Assembly: GCA_005893225.1 (NCBI GenBank)
Contig: VBOT01000108.1
Coordinates: 1-32,549 of the forward strand
Source: Candidatus Eiseniibacteriota bacterium
Lineage (GTDB): Bacteria > Eisenbacteria > RBG-16-71-46
Length of the DNA: 32,549 nt
Direction of reading: 5' to 3'
The notes under the pieces are model-generated. The model saw only the letters and a program-made list of their open reading frames with translations, was not told the DNA's origin and searched no databases. Positions 1-9,408 of this stretch are shown here, one piece after another (position 1 is the stretch's first letter; each line of letters opens with the position of its first letter). Made by a program: the position numbers and the translations under genes.

Positions 1-1
1 A

Positions 2-73
2 CCGGGGCTCTACCTCGCCCGCCTCCAGCTTGCTTCGGAAGTCCGGACGCTGCGTGTGATCGTCTTGCCCTGA
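2..73 (+). CDS. 3' end of a possible T9SS cargo protein (sorting-tail-like C-terminus), partial
   Basis: Only the last 23 codons are present, ending at TGA 71-73. The tail contains GLYLARLQLASEVRT followed by LRVIVLP. The pattern G-[LV]-Y-x-x-R-L, a short polar turn and then a terminal hydrophobic strand is that of FlgD-Ig-like/type A sorting domains at the C-terminus of type IX secretion substrates in FCB bacteria. The assignment rests on this short pattern alone, so it is tentative. It is supported by the PorX-like T9SS regulator immediately downstream. A strong hairpin follows the stop. The rest of the protein lies outside the window. Confidence 0.45.
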   Translation, partial: PGLYLARLQLASEVRTLRVIVLP

Positions 74-87
74 CGATTCCCGGAAGA

Positions 88-121
88 CGACCCCTCGCGT
101 CCGGAGCGACGCGGGGGGTCG
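88..121 (+). terminator. Hairpin terminator candidate after the partial CDS
   Basis: Positions 88-101 pair with 108-121 in a 14-bp stem with one G-T pair, around a 6-nt loop. It starts 14 nt after the stop at 73. There is no T-tract behind it, so it may end transcription with help or only protect the 3' end. Confidence 0.5.
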
Positions 122-303
122 CGCGATGGCCGGACCGCGACGCGATAGCCCGGATTCACACCAAGCGATCGGCCCGCCGTTTTTCGCTTCCCACGCCCCG
201 GAGTATGATCGCCGGCACCTGATCTCGCCCCGGCCCGAGTCCGGGGGAGGTCGCCCGGAGCCCGGCTCCGGCCCGTTTCACCGCCCCTGGCGAAAACCCT
301 CTC

Positions 304-1875
304 ATGAACGAAGAGAAGCCCCGCCGCATCCTGTGGGCCGATGACGAGATCGACCTCCTGCGGCCCCACATCAAGTTCCTCGAGCAGAAGGGCTTCTCGG
401 TCACGCCGGTCCCGAACGGCGAGGACGCCCTGGCCGAGCTGGCGCGCGGCCGCTTCGACGTCGTGCTGCTGGACGAGATGATGCCGGGCCTCGGCGGGCT
501 CGAAACGCTCGACCAGATCAAGTCCCGCGACCTCGGGCTGCCGGTGATCCTGGTGACCAAGTCCGAGGAGGAGACGCTGATGAACGAGGCGATCGGCCGG
601 CACATCACCGATTACCTCATCAAGCCGGTCAATCCGTCGCAGGTCTTCATCGCCTGCAAGCGCGTGTTCGACGCGCAGCGGCTCCAGGAGTCTCAGCGGA
701 CGCGCGACTACGTGTCCGAGATGCAGCGCTGGCAAGCGCTCGACCTGCGCGCGCTGGACAGCGAGGGGTGGATCAACCTCGCGGTCGAGGTGGCGCGCTG
801 GGACGTGCGGTTCGACGAGATGAGCGACGACGGCCTCAAGCAGGCGCACGGCGACTTCCGCCGCGGGCTCAACATCGAGTTCGGGCGCTTCATCGAGGAG
901 CATTACTCGGGGTGGGTACACGGGCGCACCGCGCGGCCCACGCTCTCCACCGACGTGGTGCGCCAGGCCATCGTCCCGCACCTCCAGCAGGGGCGCCGCG
1001 TGGTCTTCATCATCATCGACTGCATGCGGCTCGACCAGTGGTTCGCGCTCGAGCCGCTGCTGGAGAGCCTGTTCGAGCTCCGGCGCGAGCACTACTTCTC
1101 GATTCTGCCCACCGCGACCCCGTACTCGCGCAACGCGATCTTCTCGGGTCTCCTGCCCGCCGAGCTTCGCCAGCGGCATCCCGACCTGTGGCAGGAGACC
1201 AACCCCGAGGAGCGCACCAAGAACCGCTACGAGCGCCAGCTCCTCGACCACCAGCTCGAGCGGCTTCACTCGGCCCCGGAGCGCGGGACCAAGTACCTCA
1301 AGATCTACGACGCCGACGAGGCGCACCAGACGCGGCGGCAGATCAACTCGTTCTCCGGCGTGCCGCTGGTGAGCCTGGTGTTCAACTTCCTCGACATCCT
1401 GGCGCACGGGCGCTCCGAGAGCGAGATCCTCCAGGAACTGGCGCCCGACGAGGCGGCGTTCCGCGCCGTCATGAAGGCCTGGTTCGTGCACAGCCCGCTC
1501 TACGACATCTTCCGCGCGCTCGCTTCCCAGGACTGCGTGGTGGTGCTGACCACCGATCACGGCGCGGTGCTGGGGCGGCGGGCGGCGCTGATCTACGGCA
1601 ACCGCGAGACCTCCACGAACCTGCGGTACAAGTACGGCACGAACCTCAACTGCGACGCGAAGCACGCGGTGATGGTCCGCAAGCCGATGGATTTCCAGCT
1701 CCCCGACGACGGCGTGGGCAAGAACTACGTGCTGGCGCGGGAGGACTTCTACTTCGTCTACCCGACCCGCTTCCACGAGTACGAGCGCCAGTATCGCGGC
1801 TCGTTCCAGCACGGCGGGATCTCGCTCGAGGAGATGATCCTGCCGCTCGTGACGCTCACGCCCCGCCGCCCGTGA
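304..1875 (+). CDS. porX: PorX-like response regulator with PglZ effector domain
   Basis: This 523-aa protein has an N-terminal CheY-like receiver (about residues 8-125) with acidic pair D13/D14, phosphoacceptor D57 in LLDEMMPG, T85 and K107 in LIKPVNP. A linker leads to a PglZ/alkaline-phosphatase-superfamily domain with IIIDCMRLDQW (D239) and TTDHGAVLG (D418, H419). This architecture is that of PorX, which in Bacteroidetes works with PorY/SigP to control type IX secretion and whose effector domain has phosphodiesterase activity. The ATG start at 304 gives a complete receiver; no clear Shine-Dalgarno precedes it. Its stop overlaps the GTG of tsaE. The neighbouring sorting-tail-like fragment fits a T9SS role, but receiver-PglZ proteins also occur outside Bacteroidetes with unknown targets. 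Confidence 0.88.
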   Translation: MNEEKPRRILWADDEIDLLRPHIKFLEQKGFSVTPVPNGEDALAELARGRFDVVLLDEMMPGLGGLETLDQIKSRDLGLPVILVTKSEEETLMNEAIGRHITDYLIKPVNPSQVFIACKRVFDAQRLQESQRTRDYVSEMQRWQALDLRALDSEGWINLAVEVARWDVRFDEMSDDGLKQAHGDFRRGLNIEFGRFIEEHYSGWVHGRTARPTLSTDVVRQAIVPHLQQGRRVVFIIIDCMRLDQWFALEPLLESLFELRREHYFSILPTATPYSRNAIFSGLLPAELRQRHPDLWQETNPEERTKNRYERQLLDHQLERLHSAPERGTKYLKIYDADEAHQTRRQINSFSGVPLVSLVFNFLDILAHGRSESEILQELAPDEAAFRAVMKAWFVHSPLYDIFRALASQDCVVVLTTDHGAVLGRRAALIYGNRETSTNLRYKYGTNLNCDAKHAVMVRKPMDFQLPDDGVGKNYVLAREDFYFVYPTRFHEYERQYRGSFQHGGISLEEMILPLVTLTPRRP

Positions 1876-2384
1876 GCGCGGCCCCGAACGATCCCGAGCA
1901 CCGGAGCCTGGCGCGCCGCTCGACCTCGGTCGGGTCCACCGAGCGGATCGGGGAATCGCTGGCGCCGCATCTCCGCGTCGGCGACGTGATCTCGCTCACC
2001 GGGCCGCTCGGCGCCGGCAAGACCCGGCTCGTGGCGGGTCTCGCCCGCGGCCTGGGCTCGAGGTCACGGGTGCGGAGCCCTTCCTTCACGCTCGTCAACG
2101 AGTATCGCGGGCGAGTGCTGCTGCTCCACCTGGATCTCTACCGGGTCGAGCCCTGGGACGCCGTTTCGCTGGGTCTCGAGGAGGAGCTGGAGCGCGGCGC
2201 GCTGGTGGCGGAATGGGGCGAGAAGCTTCCCTCCTCGCTGCGCGCGGATTGCCTCGAGGTGGGCTTCGAGATCGTCTCCGACCACGAGCGCTCGCTGACC
2301 GCGTGCGCGAGCCGCGGCCGGGGTCTCGAATTGCTCGGAGCGTGGGGCGGGCTCGGAGCCGAGGAGTCGGAGGCCCGCCGATGA
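1872..2384 (+). CDS. tsaE: tRNA threonylcarbamoyladenosine biosynthesis ATPase TsaE
   Basis: A 170-aa P-loop ATPase of the TsaE family, which acts with TsaB and TsaD in making the t6A37 modification of ANN-decoding tRNAs. Visible features are the Walker A GPLGAGKTRL, the family block RSPSFTLVNEYRG followed by HLDLYRV, and an acidic VAEWGEKLP segment. Start: GTG at 1872 overlaps the preceding TGA, and the stop overlaps the ATG of tsaB (ATGA at 2381), implying translational coupling. The C-terminal tail is somewhat longer than in short TsaE proteins and rich in Ser, Arg and Glu. tsaD is not in the window. Confidence 0.92.
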   Translation: MSAAPNDPEHRSLARRSTSVGSTERIGESLAPHLRVGDVISLTGPLGAGKTRLVAGLARGLGSRSRVRSPSFTLVNEYRGRVLLLHLDLYRVEPWDAVSLGLEEELERGALVAEWGEKLPSSLRADCLEVGFEIVSDHERSLTACASRGRGLELLGAWGGLGAEESEARR

Positions 2385-3550
2385 CCGGCCTCGCCATCGA
2401 GGCCGCCACCGAGCACGTCGAGGTCCTGGTGATGGGCGAGGAAGGCGAGCCGCTCGCGCACGAGGTCGAGGACGTCGGGCACGGGCACACGCGCCGCCTG
2501 GCCCCGCTCGTGGCGCGGGCCCTGGCGCACGCGCGCGTTCGCCCCAAGCATCTGTCGTGGGTGGCGGCGGACCTCGGGCCGGGGTCCTTCACCGGGGTGC
2601 GCGTCGGCCTCGCCACCGCCCACGCGCTGGCGCTGGTGGCGGGCTCCGAGCTGTGCGGAGCCTCGTCCCTCGCCGCGCTGGCCCTCGCCAGCGGCGTGCG
2701 CCGGAGCCTGGTCGTCCCGCTGGTCCCGGCGGGCCGGCGCGACCTCTACGCCGGCTTCTTCCGGGCCGATTCGCGCGGCAACGTCTACGTCCTCGCGGCG
2801 CCGCGCGTGGCGCCGATCGAGGAGCTGCTGGGCGACGTCCGCGAGGCGCACGTGCTGGTCCCGGGAAGCGCCGTGCGCTTCGTGGGGCCCGGGGCGCCGC
2901 GCGTCGCGGAGATCCTGGAGCGCGCCTACCCGGGCAGCACCGGTTCCGGGTGGCGCCACGGCGGCCTCTCGGCGCTGGATCTGGCCCGGGCGGCGCGCTC
3001 GGACCGCGGGCCCGCCGCCGGGCTTCCCGCGCGCGGCGCCGCGTTCCGGGCGCTCTACGTGCGTCCGGCCCAGGCCGAGGAGCGAGTGCGACGCCGGGTG
3101 AACGCCGCCGAGCCCACGCAGATCCGCGAGCTCCGGACCACCGACCTCGGCGAGGTGGCCGCGGTCGAGCGCGAGGTCTTCAGCGATCCCTGGCCCGAGT
3201 CGTTCTTCGCGCGCGAGCTCGGAACGCCTCTCATCTACGCCCGGATCGCGGAGCGCGAGGGGCGGCTCGCCGGCTACAGCGTCGCCTGGCTCGGGCACGG
3301 CACCGGACACCTCGGGAATCTCGCGGTCGTGCCCGGGATGCGCCGGCGCGGCGTGGCGAGGGCGTTGCTGGAAGATCTCATGGCGCGCGCGCGCGCGATC
3401 GGCGTCGAGGACATCACGCTCGAGGTGCGGGTGTCGAACTTCGCTGCCCAGTGGCTCTACCGGGCACACGGATTTCGGCTGGCCGGGCTCCGTCGCGGGT
3501 ATTATCGTGACACGGGCGAAGACGCGCTGGTGATGGAATGGCGTCCCTGA
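2381..3550 (+). CDS. tsaB-rimI: TsaB-RimI fusion: t6A scaffold plus ribosomal-protein-type N-acetyltransferase
   Basis: A 389-aa fusion. Residues 1 to about 230 are TsaB (inactive ASKHA fold, partner of TsaD), with an N-terminal LAIEAATEHVEV and the hallmark DLGPGSFTGVRVGLATAHAL. After an Arg/Ala-rich linker, residues from about 245 form a GNAT acetyltransferase like RimI, with IRELRTTDL, SDPWPESFF, the acetyl-CoA loop VVPGMRRRGVARALL and the C-terminal EVRVSNFAAQWLYRAHGF. RimI classically acetylates the N-terminus of ribosomal protein S18. tsaB and rimI are adjacent in many bacteria and fused in some. The ATG is chosen because it overlaps the tsaE stop. The following 111-bp gap contains a long hairpin. 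Confidence 0.92.
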   Translation: MTGLAIEAATEHVEVLVMGEEGEPLAHEVEDVGHGHTRRLAPLVARALAHARVRPKHLSWVAADLGPGSFTGVRVGLATAHALALVAGSELCGASSLAALALASGVRRSLVVPLVPAGRRDLYAGFFRADSRGNVYVLAAPRVAPIEELLGDVREAHVLVPGSAVRFVGPGAPRVAEILERAYPGSTGSGWRHGGLSALDLARAARSDRGPAAGLPARGAAFRALYVRPAQAEERVRRRVNAAEPTQIRELRTTDLGEVAAVEREVFSDPWPESFFARELGTPLIYARIAEREGRLAGYSVAWLGHGTGHLGNLAVVPGMRRRGVARALLEDLMARARAIGVEDITLEVRVSNFAAQWLYRAHGFRLAGLRRGYYRDTGEDALVMEWRP

Positions 3551-3579
3551 CGAAGCCGTGACGACCGGCGCCCGAAAGC

Positions 3580-3642
3580 AGCCCGGGTTATTCATGACCC
3601 CGCGTCGTTCTTGCAGCGGGGGGCTCATGAATGATCCGGGCT
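3580..3642. repeat. Long imperfect palindrome upstream of accD
   Basis: Positions 3580-3604 and 3616-3642 form an imperfect inverted repeat. The ends AGCCCGG/CCGGGCT, the middle TTCATGA/TCATGAA and the inner CCCCGC/GCGGGG all pair, with a small bulge in the right arm and an approximately 12-nt loop. It fills most of the gap between the tsaB-rimI stop and accD. It could be a terminator or attenuator, or a small non-autonomous mobile repeat. No second copy is visible in this window. Confidence 0.6.
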
Positions 3643-3661
3643 AGACCCAGACGGACGGTCC

Positions 3662-4618
3662 ATGTCCTGGCTTAAACGCGAACGCGCCGGCATCAAGTCC
3701 AAGACGAACAAGGAGCAGCGCCCCGACGTCCCCGAAGGACTGTGGACGAAGTGCGAGGGATGCGGCGAGGCGCTGTTCCAGACCGTGCTCGACGAGAACC
3801 TGTGGACGTGCCCGAAGTGCAACTTCCACTTCCGCGTGCCGGCCCGCACCTACCTGGGCTACGTGGTCGACCCCGGCTCGTTCGAGGAGCGCTTCGCCGA
3901 CCTCGAGGCCGGCGACCCGCTCGAGTTCCGCGACGCCAAGATGCGTTATCCGGAGCGCCTGAAGCTCGCGCAGCGGGACACCGGCATGAAGGACGCGGCG
4001 CTCTCCGGGGTGGCGAGCGTTGGAGGCAGACCCGTCAGCCTGACGATCATGGACTTCTTCTTCATGGGCGGCAGCATGGGCTCGGTGGTGGGCGAGAAGG
4101 TGGCGCGCTCGATCGAGGCCGCGATTTCCGAGCGCCGCGCCCTGATCGTGGTCTCGGCCACCGGCGGGGCGCGCATGCAGGAAGGGATCCTGTCGCTGAT
4201 GCAGATGGCCAAGACCTCCGCCCTCCTGGCTCGACTTCAAGACGAGCGGCTGCCGTTCATCTCGATCCTCACCGATCCCTCCACCGCCGGCGTGCTGGCG
4301 TCCTACGCCTCGCTCGGCGACGTGATCCTGGCCGAGCCCGGGGCGCTGGTGGGGTTCGCCGGCGCGCGTGTGATCCGCCAGACCATCGGCGAGGACTTGC
4401 CTCCCGGCTTCCAGCGCGCCGAGTTCGTGCTCGAGAAGGGCTTCATCGACCGGATCGTCCATCGGAAGCAGATGCGCGAGGAGGTCACGCGCCTGCTCGA
4501 GTTCTTCTGGCGCTCGACCCGAGGCTTCGCCGCCGCGGGTCAGGCGTCACCCCACGCGTTCGACCCCGAGCTGCCCGCGGCGGACGGCAGACCCAGGCCG
4601 AAACCCGCGAGCGGCTGA
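3662..4618 (+). CDS. accD: Acetyl-CoA carboxylase carboxyltransferase subunit beta
   Basis: This 318-aa protein transfers the carboxyl group from carboxybiotin to acetyl-CoA, together with AccA, in the first committed step of fatty-acid synthesis. The N-terminal zinc ribbon is intact (C31, C34, C50, C53), followed by the crotonase-like carboxyltransferase fold. Family blocks include FFFMGGSMGSVVGEK, SATGGARMQEG, LTDPSTAGVLASYA, EPGALVGFAGARVI and the LPxGFQ-type LPPGFQRAEFVLEKGF. Length is normal for the family. The ATG at 3662 gives the usual MSWLKR-type start. It is followed 46 bp later by folC, the common accD-folC arrangement. Confidence 0.96.
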   Translation: MSWLKRERAGIKSKTNKEQRPDVPEGLWTKCEGCGEALFQTVLDENLWTCPKCNFHFRVPARTYLGYVVDPGSFEERFADLEAGDPLEFRDAKMRYPERLKLAQRDTGMKDAALSGVASVGGRPVSLTIMDFFFMGGSMGSVVGEKVARSIEAAISERRALIVVSATGGARMQEGILSLMQMAKTSALLARLQDERLPFISILTDPSTAGVLASYASLGDVILAEPGALVGFAGARVIRQTIGEDLPPGFQRAEFVLEKGFIDRIVHRKQMREEVTRLLEFFWRSTRGFAAAGQASPHAFDPELPAADGRPRPKPASG

Positions 4619-4664
4619 GGCATGATCCCGGTCGATCGGTGCACGTGAGCGGTCTTCCGGCTCG

Positions 4665-5963
4665 GTGAGCGCTCGTCTCCAGGGTGCTCTCGAGGCGCTC
4701 TACGGTCTGGAGCGCCACAAGAGCGGGCTGGGGCTCGACGGCTCCCGGCGACTGCTGGAAGCTCTGGGCTCTCCCGAGCGCCGCTTCCGCGCCGTCCACG
4801 TGGCCGGCACCAACGGCAAGGGATCGGTGTGCGCGCTGGTCGAGCGCGTGCTGCGAGCCGCGGGGCGCTCGACCGGCCTCTTCACGTCGCCCCATCTGGT
4901 GGATTTCCGCGAGCGCATCCGGATCCGAGGGCGCTGGGCGAGCGAGGACGAGCTCGAGGCCCGGCTCGAGCACATCCAGGGCCTGCCCGAGGGCCGGGGC
5001 CGGACCTTCTTCGAGGTCACGACGGCCCTGGGCTTCGACCGCTTCGCCGCCCACGCGGTGGAATGGCCGGTGGTGGAGGTCGGACTCGGGGGGCGTCTCG
5101 ACTGCACCAACGTGATCACGCCCGAGGTCGCGGTGATCACCGGCGTCGGTCTCGACCATACCGAGATCCTGGGCGACACGCTGGAAGCGGTGGCGCGCGA
5201 GAAGGCCGGCATCGTGAAGCCCGGCGTTCCGGTGATCTCGGGCGCCGCGGGCGCCCCGGCGGCGGTGATCGAAGAAGTCGCTCGAGAGAAGGGCTCGCCG
5301 CTGGTCGCGGCCGCCGCGCGCGTGAAGCTCCGCGAGTGCCGGGTCGGCCCCGGGGGGACGCGCTTCGAGGCGGAAGCCGCGCCGTGGGGGACGCTGGCGC
5401 TCTCGCTCGGCCTCCGCGGCCGCCTTCAGCTCGAGAACGCGCAGGTGGCGATTGCTGCCCTCTCGGTTCTGGCCGAGCGGGGGCTCGAGATCCCCGCCGG
5501 AGCGGTGAGAGAGGGGATCGCGGCCGCGGCCTGGCCCGGACGGCTCGAGCCGTGCCCCACCGAGCCGCGGCTCTGGTGGGACGGAGCCCACAACCCTCAG
5601 GGAGCCGAGCGGCTCGCGCGCGCCTGGGTCGAGGACCTGGGCTTCGAGCCTCCCGAGGCGGTGGTGTTCGCGGTGTCGCGCGACAAGGACGCGGCCGCGA
5701 TGCTCCAGACACTCGCCCGACTCGCGCCGCGCGCCCGGCTGCTCGTCACGCGCACGCGGAGCGAGCGCGCGCTCGCGCCCGCGGCGCTCGGCGAGCGAGC
5801 CGCGGAGCTCGGCTGGCCGGCGGAGAGCGAGCCGGACGTGGCGCGGGCGCTCGAGCGGGCGCTGGGGCGGGCGGGAAGGGGCAAAGTGCTGCTCGCGGGA
5901 TCCCTGTTCGCCGTGGGCGAGGCGATGGAGGCCCTGGGCGGGGCGCCGGGAGAGTGGCTGTGA
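4665..5963 (+). CDS. folC: Bifunctional folylpolyglutamate/dihydrofolate synthase
   Basis: A 432-aa Mur-ligase-superfamily enzyme that joins glutamate to dihydropteroate or tetrahydrofolate using ATP. Visible motifs are YGLERHKSGLGL, the P-loop HVAGTNGKGSVCALVE, TSPHLVDFRERIRI, the central VGLGGRLDCTNVI, TGVGLDHTEILGDT, EKAGIVKPG and the C-terminal domain WWDGAHNPQGAERLA. Length is typical. GTG at 4665 is the first start that gives the full family N-terminus; no strong Shine-Dalgarno is visible. The stop overlaps the GTG of the following lptD gene, suggesting coupling. Confidence 0.94.
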   Translation: MSARLQGALEALYGLERHKSGLGLDGSRRLLEALGSPERRFRAVHVAGTNGKGSVCALVERVLRAAGRSTGLFTSPHLVDFRERIRIRGRWASEDELEARLEHIQGLPEGRGRTFFEVTTALGFDRFAAHAVEWPVVEVGLGGRLDCTNVITPEVAVITGVGLDHTEILGDTLEAVAREKAGIVKPGVPVISGAAGAPAAVIEEVAREKGSPLVAAAARVKLRECRVGPGGTRFEAEAAPWGTLALSLGLRGRLQLENAQVAIAALSVLAERGLEIPAGAVREGIAAAAWPGRLEPCPTEPRLWWDGAHNPQGAERLARAWVEDLGFEPPEAVVFAVSRDKDAAAMLQTLARLAPRARLLVTRTRSERALAPAALGERAAELGWPAESEPDVARALERALGRAGRGKVLLAGSLFAVGEAMEALGGAPGEWL

Positions 5964-8900
5964 AGAAGCCCGGCCCGCTCGTCGCTCTCGCCGCGCCGGC
6001 GCTGTTCTTCCTCGCGAGCGCCGCGACCGGTCAGCCCTCGCAGGCGCCGGCATCGCCCGGGCCGCCGCTTCACCTCTCGGCCGACCGCATGACGGGCAGC
6101 CATACTCCCGAGGGAGACATCGTGCTGCTCCACGGCAACGTGCGCATCATGCGCGGCGGCACCGTGATCACCTCCGAGAGCGGGCGCTACGTGCGCGCTG
6201 ACAGCATGCTCTATCTCGACGGGAAGGTGCGGATGGTCGACAGCACCACGACCATCACCTGCGACCACGCCTCCTACTCGGAGAACTCCGACGTGCTGGA
6301 GCTCCAGGGCAACGTGACCGCCGTGGACCGGGAGGCCACGCTGCGGGCGCCGGCCGCGACCTACGACCGGCGGCTGGGGCGAGCCGACCTGTGGGGCGGC
6401 GTCGATGGCCGGGACCGGAAGCAGCACATCCTCTCCGACCGGGCGGCCTACTTCCGCGACTCGCTGCTGCTCCAGGCGCGCGGCAACGTGCGCGGCATCG
6501 ACGAGCAGAACCGGCTCGAGCTGGATGCCGCGGCGGTGGACTACGACCGCGCCAACCACGAGGCGCTTGCGACCGGCGATCCGGTGCTGCGCGCCCGGGA
6601 CGACAAGAACCGCCTGACGTCGATCCGAGCCCTCCGCCTCAGGCTCAACACCGAGACCCGGCTTGCCGAGGCGATCGACTCGGTGCGGGTCCGCCGCGAC
6701 TCCCTCCAGGCCGCCGGCGACTACGGGCTGTTCGACGATCGCGCCAACCGGGGCTGGCTGCTGGGCCACCCGCGCGCCTGGGACAACGAGACCCACGTCG
6801 GCGGAGACACGCTCGAGATGTGGACGCGCGAGCGCGAGCTGGAGCGGGTGGTGGTGCGCCGCAACGCGGTCATGGACTACGCCGGCTCGCGCTCCGGCAG
6901 CCCGGGCGAGACCAACCGCCTGACCGGGGATCGCGTGGACGTGTTCTTCGCGGGCGAGGACATCGACAGCCTGGTGGCGACCGGCAAGGCGAACAACCTG
7001 TACGAGGGCGCGCCCCAGCCCGGCAAGACCACCGAGCGCAACCTCGCCGCGGGCGACACGATCACCGTGTTCTTCAAGGATCGCAAGATCGACCATGCGC
7101 GGGTCGAGGGCAAGGCGAGCGGCGAGTACCATCTCGCGGCCGACCTCTCCGACACGACGGAGGCCGCCAAGGAGGTGGTGCAGTACGACGCCGCGCGCAT
7201 CGAGTACGCCGTCGGAAGGGGCAGGATCGTGCTCGACCCGGCGGCTCACCTGGTCTATCGGGACCTGGCGCTGACCGCGCGCCACGTCGAGTACGACGTC
7301 GACCACCAGACGCTGGTGGCGAACGGCGACCCGGAGCTGGTGGACCGGGGCGAGAAGGTGGCGGGCCACCTCATGACCTACGATCTCGAGTCGCGGGTCG
7401 GCAACATCTACAAGGCCGAGACCGCCTACGAGAAGGGGCTGTACCGCGGCGAGCGCATCCGCAAGGCCAACGAGAAGGAGCTCGACGTGATGAACGGCGC
7501 CTACAGCACCTGCGACCTCGCCGACCCCCACTATCACTTCGCGGCGCACTGGATGAAGATCTATCTCAAGGACAAGCTGGTGGCGAAGCCGGTGGTGTTC
7601 TACGTCGGCCACGTCCCCCTGCTCGCGCTCCCGTTCTGGATCTTCCCGATCAAGCCCGGGCGTCACTCCGGGTTTCTGCTGCCGCAGGTCGACTTCGGCT
7701 TCAGCAACCGGGCGGGACAGTTCTTCCGCAACGCCGGCTACTACTGGGCCCCGAACGACTACATGGATCTCACCCTGTCGGGGGACTACTACCAGTTCGA
7801 GCCCTCGTGGGTGGTGCGCGCCGACGGGCTCTACAAGCTGCTCTACGTCCTCGACGGCAGCTTCCGGGGGAGCTTCGCCCGCAACGATCGCACCGGCAGC
7901 GAGGACTGGGACTTCACCGCCGACCACTCCCAGGAGCTCACGCCCAGGACCCGGCTGGTGGCGCGCGCCTCGTTCGTCTCGAGCCGCGACTACAACTCGA
8001 GCGACCTGTTCGGGCGCTCGCTCTCGCAGCGCTTGAACCGCTTCCTCACCTCCAGCGTCGCGGTGTCGCACACCGCCGACTGGGCGAGCGTCAACGCCGT
8101 GGTCGAGCGCCGCGAGGACCTCGACGCCGACGCCGAACTCGAGGACCCCGACGGCGCGGGGCCGCTCAAGGGACCCGCTCCCGGGACCCAGGCGGGGCTC
8201 GCCAACCTCACCGAGAGCCTGCCCAGCCTCTCCATCGCCTTCCCGACCCGCACCATCGGATCGCTCGGTTTTCTCAAGGGCACGTTTCTGGAGAAGCGGC
8301 TCAGCACCCTCTACTTCAGCCTCGACAGCCGCTACCTGTCCTATCGCGAGCGCCGCGGCTTCGCGACCGGCCCGGACACCGCCAGCGCCATCGACCATCA
8401 CGTCCTGACGCGGCGGGGCTTCGCGAGCAACTCCGCGCTCTCGGATTCGCGGCGGCTGTTCGGGTGGCTCAACGTGCGTCCCAGCCTTCAGGGGGAGGTG
8501 GCGGTCTTCGACTTCGACGAGCTCGGTCACAGGCTGGTGCCGACCGGGACCTGGTCCTCGGCGCTCACCACCAGCGCCACGTTCTACGGGACCTTCCGTC
8601 CCAACCTCGGCCCGATCCAGGGTCTCCGGCACATCCTGTTTCCGAGCGTCGCCCTGGCCTACAGTCCGGAATTCCCCCAGCTCACGTACTTCGACGCCCA
8701 GGGCGTGAAGCAGAACCGCTTCCGCGGCTTCGGCGGCATCGACGTCTCCGGCTTCCGGCGCTTCCGCATGGACTTCGGGCTCGACCAGCGGCTTCAGATG
8801 AAGCTGGGGCGCGGGGACAAGGTGCGGAAGCTCGACAACCTGCTGTCGTGGACCCTGGGGGGCTCGTACGACTTCCTCTACCGGGAAGAGAACCTGCGGC

Positions 8901-9408
8901 ACCCGCTGTCCAATATCAGCTCCAACGTGCTCCTCCAGCCGCCCGGGCTCGTGAGCGCCAGCCTGAGCTGGGTCACCGACGTGTACTCGCCGCGCCCCGT
9001 GCGCTCGCTCGGATACAACATGGGATTCAACCTCGCGAGCAGCGGCCGCCGGCGGGCGGCCGCGCCCGATCTGCCGATCGATCGCACGACCACGCCCATC
9101 GCCGGGGCCGAGGGACTGTGGCCCCGCACGAGCCTTCGAGCAGCCAGACGGCCAACGCGGTGATGCACTACCAGCTCACCCCGGCCTGGGGGCTCGACTA
9201 CTCGGCCTCGTACGACGTGACTTCCCACCAGATCGGCACCCAGCGCTTCGCCCTGACGCGCGACCTGCACTGCTGGCAGGCGGTGTTCACCCGCACCTTC
9301 GCGCCGGGCGGCGAGGCGGAGTACTACTTCCGCCTCGGCGTCAAGGAGCAGAAGGAGATCTACATCGAGCGGGGCACCCGGTCCGGGAGCATCGGCGGCA
9401 TCCAGTAG
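5960..9408 (+). CDS. lptD: LPS-assembly outer-membrane protein LptD (frame broken near 3' end)
   Basis: LptD inserts lipopolysaccharide into the outer leaflet of the outer membrane. From GTG 5960 there is a hydrophobic signal segment (VALAAPALFFLASAA), then a long OstA/LptA-like repeat region (roughly residues 35-480; HLSADRMTGSH, LHGNVRIMRGG, LQGNVTAV). The LptD core follows, with YSTCDLADPHYHFAAHW, HVPLLALPFWIFPIKPGRHSGFLLP and YYWAPNDYMDLTLSGDY, and then the barrel. The frame from 5960 stops at 9163, but a convincing barrel C-terminus (ANAVMHYQLTPAWGLDYSAS through GSIGGIQ) continues in another frame to 9408. The break lies at about 9100-9150, exactly where a 46-bp sequence also found inverted at 9742-9787 sits. 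Either a real lesion or an assembly error; about 1149 aa if repaired. Confidence 0.88.
9100..9145 (+). repeat. 46-bp inverted repeat, copy 1 (inside lptD)
   Basis: This 46-bp segment matches the reverse complement of 9742-9787 with no mismatch. It lies at the point where the lptD reading frame changes. It includes GAGGGACTGTGGCCCC. Confidence 0.9.

Noticed and set aside
10-1812. Long minus-strand open frame opposite the porX-like gene
   Set aside because: Translation is low-complexity Arg/Val/Leu/Gly-rich with no domain pattern; it mirrors the real gene, as is usual in high-GC DNA.
5597-8902. 1101-codon minus-strand frame opposite lptD and the end of folC
   Set aside because: Composition is typical of an antisense shadow, whereas the + strand encodes clear folC and LptD motifs.
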